Source: Micromussa lordhowensis
Lineage: Eukaryota; Cnidaria; Anthozoa; Scleractinia; Lobophylliidae
Direction: 5' to 3'
Assembly: GCA_964020085.1 (NCBI GenBank)
Contig: OZ026605.1
Location: 28,427,098-28,491,097 of the forward strand
Length of the DNA stretch: 64,000 nt
The notes below the pieces were generated by a model, which was not told where the DNA came from, ran no database searches, and saw nothing but the letters and a program-made list of their open reading frames with translations. Shown here piece by piece: positions 38,101 through 47,100 of this stretch (its first letter is position 1; each line of letters starts with the position of its first letter). Position numbers and translations under genes: made by a program.

Positions 38101-41100
38101 ATGTCCATTAAAGTCAGGTTAAACTGGGCATCGCCATTTTCATCTAAATGTACTCTGTAACCCTGGATACCTGTTTCAGAAAAAAACAATAAGCAAAATT
38201 ATTGACTGTAAATGAAGTGCAAATCATACAATTGTAAGATTTGTTGCAATTAAAGTGGATCTGGGACTTAAATGGACAGAAATTTAAAGCGTGAGAGAAA
38301 GGGATATTGCTGTTGACTAAGGGCTCGTGTGTATACCGAGAAAATACTGTCAAGTGACTAGTGGGTTAATATCATGGTATACCACTCAAAAGTGTTTTAT
38401 AACTAGTATCTACATGTATCAAGTTAAAAGTAGTGTACCACAAAAGACACAACTTCCAACAGAATGAAGTGTGGTGTGATCTATAAACTTAAGTATGTAG
38501 ACTGGAAAATTCTATATAGGGCAGGGGTTTCATTAACGTTTTCATCAGGAAGGCCACTGGGGTTCACAGGCGGGCAAAACTTTTTGAACTGAACTTCTTT
38601 ATAAGAAAAACTTTGATCTTGATGGTCAAACCAGGCGGACAAAATTGATTTCACAGCTGGTCAATTTGCCTGGTCTCCGGCCCTTCATGAAACCCCCGTC
38701 TGGGAAAATGCCCAGCCATTTATTATCCGGGTAAAGGAACACTCCAACACAACTAAATGTCCCGCTGCTGGAGAGCATCAAAAGCATACAGGCCACAGAT
38801 TGGAAGCGACAAAAGTAGTTGACAATGCTAGACAAGAAAACAACTTAAGGAGAAGAATTTGGGAGGCTTTGGAAATTCAGTACCAGTCCCCAAAGCCCTG
38901 TACACAAGCATTTTGTCACATGACTTTGGCCATGCAAGCCCACATGACAAATAAATTCCCACCATCAACATTCACTTGACAAAGGTACTGTGATGGTGTC
39001 GAAAGCTTGTGACAGCTAAAAAACTGGACTTTGTTTTCAGTATCTTATATTTAGCATGTAAAAACATTTCAGGTGTACATTGGTACATGTAGTTGCATGG
39101 GGAAGAAAAAAACAAAAATACTACTCACTATCAAAAGTGTAATCACGAAGCTGTGAAAGTATTTCCTCTCCTGAAGGGGTCTTATTACGTGCCGCAGCAC
39201 CATACTGTGCTAGAGTTTTGTTTAAGGCCACTCCATACTGATAGACAGCATTATACAAGTAGGCAGCATATACTGGAGGCTGGATAAAACAGAAACAATT
39301 GACAATGCATGATGCACAGTAACTATACATAATACACCAGTTCCCGGCCACTACTTTATCCAACCTAACATGTAGCTACATGTAGTTTGGCAACATGTGC
39401 TATATTAGCCTACGAGCAGGCAAAGCCGCGAGATGAGAAAGTGAGCCTGCTCTGATTTCTGCAAAGATTTCATTTCCAACCCGGAAACCGCAGAAAAATA
39501 AGCCAACTAATTTTCACTGGAAATATGAACTTTGGCAGCTCAGATTTCTTGGGAAAATTGTAAATCTTTTTCATAACAACATGCGGGTGCAATATCTGTT
39601 ACAAGTTGATGACGTTTTGCAAAGAAAAACCGTCAAAGTTTATGTCTAGCAAGGACACACACTTGATTCCAAGTGATCTGGTCTTTGGTCTGGTCTGGTA
39701 AACGGGCAAACACTGTTGTTTCATTGCTCACTTGTAATCACAGTAATCACATAAGTTTGTAATATTTAACTCTTCCCATATGTAGTTGGCAACACGACAA
39801 GTACATATTGATTTATTAACATACTTCCAAGTGCTATTTCCTGCTCCCTCTTTAGTTTAAATTTTAACCAGAAACAGACTGGAACTTTAGGAGGCAGCGT
39901 GCCTGAGTGATTAGGGTGCCGGACTTGAAATCCGGAGGTCACAGGTCCAAGTCCCGCTCTGACCACTTAGCTGGAGTTGTTTCTCAGTGGACCCTAGTTC
40001 AACTCCTTGGTCATGCCTGTATATAGCCAACTGGTCTGCCTCCCGCCAGTTGGGATTTTTAAGCCTGTTATGTTCGTTTGAAATATTTGTTTCCTTCAGT
40101 TTGAGTGGCATGTCTGTGAACTAGCTTGGTGTAGCTAAGTGCATGGCCACTATAAACATACATTTGACATTTTTTTAAAACATCAGTAATATGCACACTC
40201 CGCTCATTTCCTCTGACTCCAGATGTGGACGACTTACGTATGGTAAATTACCGCCTCCATGGGGATCTAATCTCTCCTCGTTTAACACGACAATAGACTG
40301 ACAGTTTTCTTGCCTTTCCCACTTTTTAACCAATCATGGTATTTCACTTCGCTCGGGCAAAGCAGAAATGAAAACAAAAACAGAGATCAAGGCAGGCTCA
40401 CTTTCTTGGCCCCTCACCAGAATCCTTCATGTCGGGTCGCTTTTCTCTCCCCTCGCACATGTAACGTACATGTATATATGAGACAATTTTGTTACAAACA
40501 AACTGACCATCACCTACATGAGCATACTTTCTACTGGATACTGCAACAAGGATTTTCTACAGGTTCTAGTTTTTTCTTTTGTCCAGAGCATTAGGCATTT
40601 GGCCACCACTCAACAAAAACGGTTGGGCTCTGGGAACGAAATTGCTGAGAAGGAATCTGTATCATAGTAAATGGTTTGAACCCAGAGGTGTCAGTAGATC
40701 GCCTTGTGTGCAGATCATCCAGGTGAGGGTACATGTACATGTGCATGTAGTTCTGAAAAGACCTCTTTCCATGGCTGACATTTTGACAACCTGAGCAGAA
40801 GTCATCTTCAGAGTCAAGTGAATAGTGATGCAAGACCTCTAACAGACCAACTTAGGTCATGTTCTACTGGCATCAACTGTTTCAACCGCAACCGGTTTGG
40901 GTTGATACGGTTGGCATTTCTCAATAGAACACTCTTCCATACATTTCAGGTTGAAACGCGGTAACTCATGGGAACAGTCCTTTACGCAAGCTACAATCAC
41001 GCGATATAATCACGCAAACGCTTTTTCAACCGTTTCAACCTGGTTGGAGGCTGGTGAAAAAGTTGATCAACCAAACCAACCGAAACAAATTTTTCCCCAA

Positions 41101-44100
41101 TAGAACACGAAAAAACCCAATCAACCCATCAAAGCAGAAACGGTTGATCCCAATAGAACACAACCTTAATTTGACTAACGATGTACAGACCTCAAACATA
41201 TCAAGTTAATATGAAAGACAATAAATGGATCAAAACTTACTAGAACCAACCAATAACTGCTGACAAACTTTACGAGTTACAGCCAATACCATCATGGCTA
41301 AACTGACCAATCACATTCAACTGACCAGACTTGTAACAAACACTATTCACTCAACTCTGAAGATGATTCAGGTTGTCAAAATCGTTAGTCACCAACAACA
41401 GTTCTTTTCAGAACTACTGTTGCCCAGACAATCACATAACACGAACAAAGGAATTTGTATGTTTGGTCCCTAAATAACAATGCATGATATAACCTCAACA
41501 TGTTCAAATGTACTTACACTCATTGCGTAACCTGAACCATTGTAATGATGACTGTTGAAAGGACTCTCAGACGTCTTTGCCTTGACCGCTGTAACGAAGT
41601 TTTCGTAACTTTTGCCACGCGGATTTTTAACAGCCAATACAAGGGCGGCCGGCATGGCTTCCTTGACGACTGCCTGGGTGACAGTGCTGTTTCTAGAAGC
41701 AAAAGGAGCATTCTGAATGTGGGGTTTGCATTACACCCAGTAGCAGGAGAAAAGGCAAGAAATATCCTGGCTGGTGTTTGTTTACATCTCAATTTTGGAT
41801 ACATCAGTGATTGATTGGTTGGGTAAGTCTGATTATTTCCAAAATCTCAGCTGATTTCCAACACATTTCCAAACAATGATAGGGGCTCAAACCTCAAGGA
41901 TCAAGGATACAGTTTGGAAATGCTGAGAAACAGCATTACAAGGTACAGTACAAGAATCAATTCTGTGCATGGGGATCACATTTACTTTCTCTCAACTGAA
42001 ACAAGACTAGCATGGTCATCAGAACAATATTCTAGAGAAACCCCACATTACCACTGTCCCATTAACACAATCAACATCTTATTACCACCACTTTATTCTA
42101 CACAAATGCAAGTTGCAGACAACAAACATAATTTAACATGGACAAATTCTCACTAACCTTCTAAAAGCAAGAAGGGTATGATAGAACCACCAAAAGTTAC
42201 GTTTTTTAGCCCGGGTCACTTTCAACTGGTTCAACTGGAATACAATGAAAGCAAATTCTCCGTTGATCATTCCTTCTCCTTTGGCAAGATACAGCGTCTC
42301 CAGTGCATAATCATAACTGGCAATCACTAGAAAAACTAAAACAAACAAGCACCCAAATCAATGTACTTTTCACAGACTTTCAAGGAGTCATATTTTTATT
42401 TTCAAATTCAATGACTTTCAAGGTGCTTGCAAACCCTGATCATGTACATGATGAATGAGAGAGCAGTCAAGCCGCTTCTATCGAGTTACCCTCAACAGCA
42501 CCTCAAGCAACTCTTACGCTTCTCTCCTGCTTTCCAATCAACTGTTAATCATACTCCTTTTAATTCCCCTATGTAAAATTAATTCTTCAAAAAGGAGGTA
42601 AAGACTCAAAGCGATGCATTTACAATTATACTTAGATCTATTTATCACTACATGTAAGCACTATTGCAAGTAATTTTTAGGTGCCTTTTAATTTATATCT
42701 TGTAATTTATTTTCTGTTTTTTAAGTTGTTTTTTGCTTGTTCTTTCCCTTTATTCAGTTAGTATTGTTCTTTTCTCCCAGCTGTATTGCATCTTTTGTAT
42801 TAGTCAATGTAATGTAAGTTGTATACATATTTAGAAAATAACCCAAAGCAAATACGCACGCTGATTGGTTTAAAACCGTGTTTCTATAACTCCATAGAAA
42901 CACAGAACTAGCACGAGCTGTTGACGTAATGATGGCGCGTACAAAGAGAATTTACATTTTGATGATCGAAGTAAACAAGTTGTTTTTCTTTTTCTTCGTC
43001 ATGGTATTTTCTAAAAGAAATAGAAAACATGTTCTCCGTGTTCCTATCGAGTTATAGAAACACTTGTGAAAGTTTGGGAGAACTCGAAAAGCTGTGGAAA
43101 CACTCGCCTACGGCTCGTGTTCCCACAGCATTTCTCATTCTCCCAAACTTTCACTTGTGTTTCTATAACTCGATAGAAACACGGCACATGTTTTCTATTT
43201 CTTAAATGTAAGAGAAATGTATTGAATAAGTAAATAAAACCAAAAGATACTCCTTTTAATTCAGTCAGACTGCAGAAATTTGCTATACATGTACTGATTT
43301 TGAACACTACCGCATTTTACTTACTTCGTGCCTTTTCTTTCATTTTCCTCAAAGCTTCCCTGAACTTATCGTCATTATTTGAAACGTAGTAAAATGCCTC
43401 ATTCACCACCATATACTCCTCAGCTACATCAATACCATTTTTCTCAAATTCCTTCACCAGATGCTCTTTCAAAGATGTCCACTGAGTAGAATCCTGATAA
43501 ATAATAGCCACTCGAGTCCAGTTGTATGTATATTTTAGAAGACTGACAACACTGGGCCCCACTTGGGAGTCAACAGCAAATGTGCGACCAAATGTGGGAT
43601 ACTCTGCTTTATCAGACAACCCTGCAGAACTGCACATCTAAAAAAAAAAGAGGTATAAACGTAATTTAATTCCTTGATTTTTTACCTCCAAAAAGTGATC
43701 AATGCATGATGGTCAAAACTCTCCATACCAGGGCTTCTGGTACCGGTAGGTCACGGAAAAAAAAGTAAATTTTGTGGGATTTTCAGAGACAAATTCACGG
43801 GAAAAACGGCTGATTTCGCGGGAATTTCACAGGGATTTTCTGGGCAAATTTCGCTGAAAAGCGTTGGTCAAACTAGACGCTTTAAGAGGATCTACTCGGG
43901 CTTCGTACCATAATATCAATTTGTGCTTTACAAGTAAGCTTATTGAACACATTAAAAACAAATAAATTAATCAGGATATTTAAAACACAAGAGTTACACT
44001 TAGATATTTACTGTTCAAGTTGCTTCAATGAGTATCCTCTATATCCAATTGCATGTTGGTTGCCTTGTCTTCGAAGTTCTGTTTACGATGATTCTTGATT

Positions 44101-47100
44101 TTCTCAATATCTGAGACACACATCTCAGCATTATAGTTTGTTATTAAGTAAGTGATCAAAGTTTTTTGTCAGTGTTTTCATAGTATGAACCCCTACATGG
44201 CTCATTTGCTATCTTGTGAGAACGAGCATGAACTTTGTTTATTTGGCAGGTTTTTAGGGAATATCATTCGTGGACCGATCCTTTCCGAAAATGATCAAAA
44301 TTTTTACAGGTGAGATGAATGTTTAAGGCGTGATCCTTTCCAAAATGTCCTTCACAAAATACTCTAAATTATGTTGTGCAGGATATAAGCGTACAAAAGC
44401 TCTCGTACTCTTGTCCCCAGTTTCCACGGTCTACTCTAGGAACGGCTGGGACCGTGACCCATCTTTTGGCGAACATCATTCGCTCTTTTAACAACAATGC
44501 ACTCGTGAAATGCACCAAAGGCAAAGCTTTTTACATTGTGGCTACTACCCAGTTTTTCCAAAAACCTGGTAGTTTTTTTGAGGTGTTTACTCATTGCAGT
44601 GACAAAGTTTCACCATAAATTTGCAAGTTTATGGCAAGTAAACAGCTCCAACAGCCAAGATAAGTTTCAAATATGTTGTACATACATGTATTTGGTACAA
44701 TTTTTAATAAATTTTGTGGTGTTTTGCGTGTTTTTGTGAATTTAACGGGATTCCGCAGATTTACTTGAAATTCAAGGCTCCGTGACCGTGCTAGCCTGCG
44801 TAGCTTGGCGGTTAGCAATTCAAGTGTGTTAAAAGGAGCGGCGAAGCCACAAGAACGAGGGGTGAAGCCACGAGGAACCGCCTGCCCGGATGACCTACAT
44901 TTTTTATTGCCACCCCCAATGACATATTTTGTCAACCTGATGACAGGTTTGTGGATCATGTTATCCCAGCCAATCACAGTGCAGGTCGTAATATGAAACT
45001 TCCAATTTGCCGCGAAATGGATTCGCAGGTAAACGCATCAAAACAGTACTATGCGATGCGGTGTTTGCTCGATGGCGGCGAAGGGCAATACGCCGAAAAA
45101 GTCTCTCAAAGGAGGAATCGATAGAAATGGAAAAGATAATTGTCGACTTTGTTGTTGTCTGCTTAAAATCAAATTCAGAGAAGAAGACCTCTTACATTTC
45201 ACCGCAGTTGCCTGAACTAAGCCGAACAATGGCATATACAACACGCAACACAGTCAACAGACTTGCGCGCAAAACAGCTACATTTGAATCATGTGGTGTC
45301 AGAACGAACAAAAGGAGGAATAAACCTATATATCGAGCTCGATAAACATAAGCTCGATCAGATATATGAAAGAAACATAAGAACGTCTCTAGACAAACGT
45401 ATAGCTTTCTCAAAGTAAAGCTATGGCGTCTCTGAAGAGGACAAATATGATATCCGCGATAAGAGTCTACATACTGTACTTGCAAGCAGTTTTAATCAAA
45501 CAGCCGGGCCCGGCGTCACACTATATCAATGCAAGTAGGCAACATGTTCACAGTAAATTTCATATTTTGTCCCTCGAAAGCAAATTCTTGGAGACATATC
45601 TTGCAAACGAAATGAGCCTGTAATGCATAAACACATGGCAAATTACAGAGGTTTCAAACTCTGCAAAGCGACATGCCGATAACAGCGGAAAGCATGCAGA
45701 CCAATGACCTCTAAATTTGCTATAGCACAGTGTACCGGCTCAGCTCTACCAAAAATTCCGGAGCAACTTCAGAATACCCCGCAACTCACGCCCTCCTAAA
45801 TCTACTGCTTCCGTGGTCCGCGGTCCACAGTCGGCTAGCAAGGTTATATGTATGTACTAAGTGTTAAACTGAAGTCCTACCGCGGTCCGCAGTCCCGTAG
45901 TCGATGAATAAGTATTAAACTAAGTGTTAAACTGAAGTGCTACCACGGTCCACAGTCCCGTAGTCGATGAATAAGTATTAAACTAAGTTTTAAACTGAAG
46001 TGCTACCGCGGTCCGCAGTCCCATAGTCAATGAATAAATATTAAACTAAGTGTTAAACTGTAGTGCTACCGCGGTCCGCAGTCCCGCAGTGGATGAAAGA
46101 ACGAGGTATATTCGTGGTTTTTAAATATAGTTTAATATGTAAATTATGTCGACTGTGGGACTGCGGTAGCAGTAGATTTAAGGAGGGCGTGAGTTGCGGG
46201 GTATTCTGAAGTTTAGCCAAAATTCCTCTTTATAACACAACATGAAGTACCCTTGATAAACACGAGTGAAGCAACAAAAAGGTCGAGAGATCGAACAGAG
46301 AACGGCAAATGTACAAATGTCACGAACCGTAGGAGTCGTGTAGGCTAATCAACCTCATTTTACACGGCCATCACATCTCTCCCATGAAGTAACTCGCTTA
46401 CAGCTGTTTCTTACTCAGGTTTGAGAACAATTTCGCGATCTTCACGAAGAATATTTAGGCGTGATAACGCTTTCGAGAGAGCTTTCTCTTTCATTTCTTG
46501 TTAATACACGCCAAATATCGGTGTTGTTTGTTGGAGCAGTCCCTTGGGAGATTACAGAAAATTTTGATTGACGTATTAGCCTTCTGATCCAATGGAAATG
46601 GCCAGTACGCCAGCGTACTGGCCTAACAAAAAATACCGGTCATCCTTGCAGGCTGTTTCTCGGTTGTCTCTCCACAGGCTCCTCCTCGCGGCTTCACCGC
46701 TCGTTTTAGCCCACTCCAATTGCTTAAACCGCCAAGCTACGCAGGCTATGACCGTGCAAAATACCAGAAGCCCTGCCATACAGACACCTGTATGATATGG
46801 ACAACTTTTAAAAAGAGTACTTGTTTAATGTACATGTAGACATGTCTACAATATGGACAATGGATGTGTTAACTCAGTCGCAGAAAGCCAAATTCATATT
46901 AAGCCCTTGCTACAATCACCTAATGTTTCATTAATGCTTCTTCAAGTAAGATATCCACATTATTTTTAACAAATTCCATTCGGGTACTTTACATGTAATT
47001 TGAGTATAAAAAAAAACAGTCAGTCACATCCAGATCTAAATACGAAACAAATATTTCCAAAAAAAACGAGAAAGTGAAGAAGTTCAAAAATACCCACATG

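Larger units (their letters stand above)
44792..46748. mobile_element. Mutator-like element, 1957 bp, nested in the hAT-like element
   Basis: Ends TAGCCTGCGTAGCTTGGCGG and its reverse complement, flanked exactly by the 9-bp direct repeat TGACCGTGC (44783-44791 and 46749-46757). A 9-bp duplication with long imperfect inverted arms (over 80 bp) is typical of Mutator-like elements. The flanks rejoin into the hAT-like right end, proving it inserted later. A 112-codon basic plus-strand ORF (45007-45345) has no domain I recognise; it could be captured host sequence or chance. Confidence 0.8.
43729..46775. mobile_element. hAT-like DNA transposon split by a younger insertion (intron 1)
   Basis: Termini are inverted: CAGGGCTTCTGGTA at the left and TACCAGAAGCCCTG at the right. 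Both ends abut the direct repeat CCATAC (43723-43728 and 46776-46781), a 6-bp target duplication. CAGGG termini suit the hAT superfamily, though most hATs duplicate 8 bp, so the class is inferred. Without its nested insertion (44792-46757) it is about 1.08 kb. I recognise no transposase, so it is probably non-autonomous. Confidence 0.7.

Noticed and set aside
39890..39965. tRNA-Ser gene
   Set aside because: The head is tRNA-like but the acceptor and variable arms do not pair, and a SINE body follows.
44591..44977. 128-codon minus-strand frame
   Set aside because: It runs across the boundary between the hAT-like element and the inserted Mutator-like element, so it cannot be an ancestral gene.
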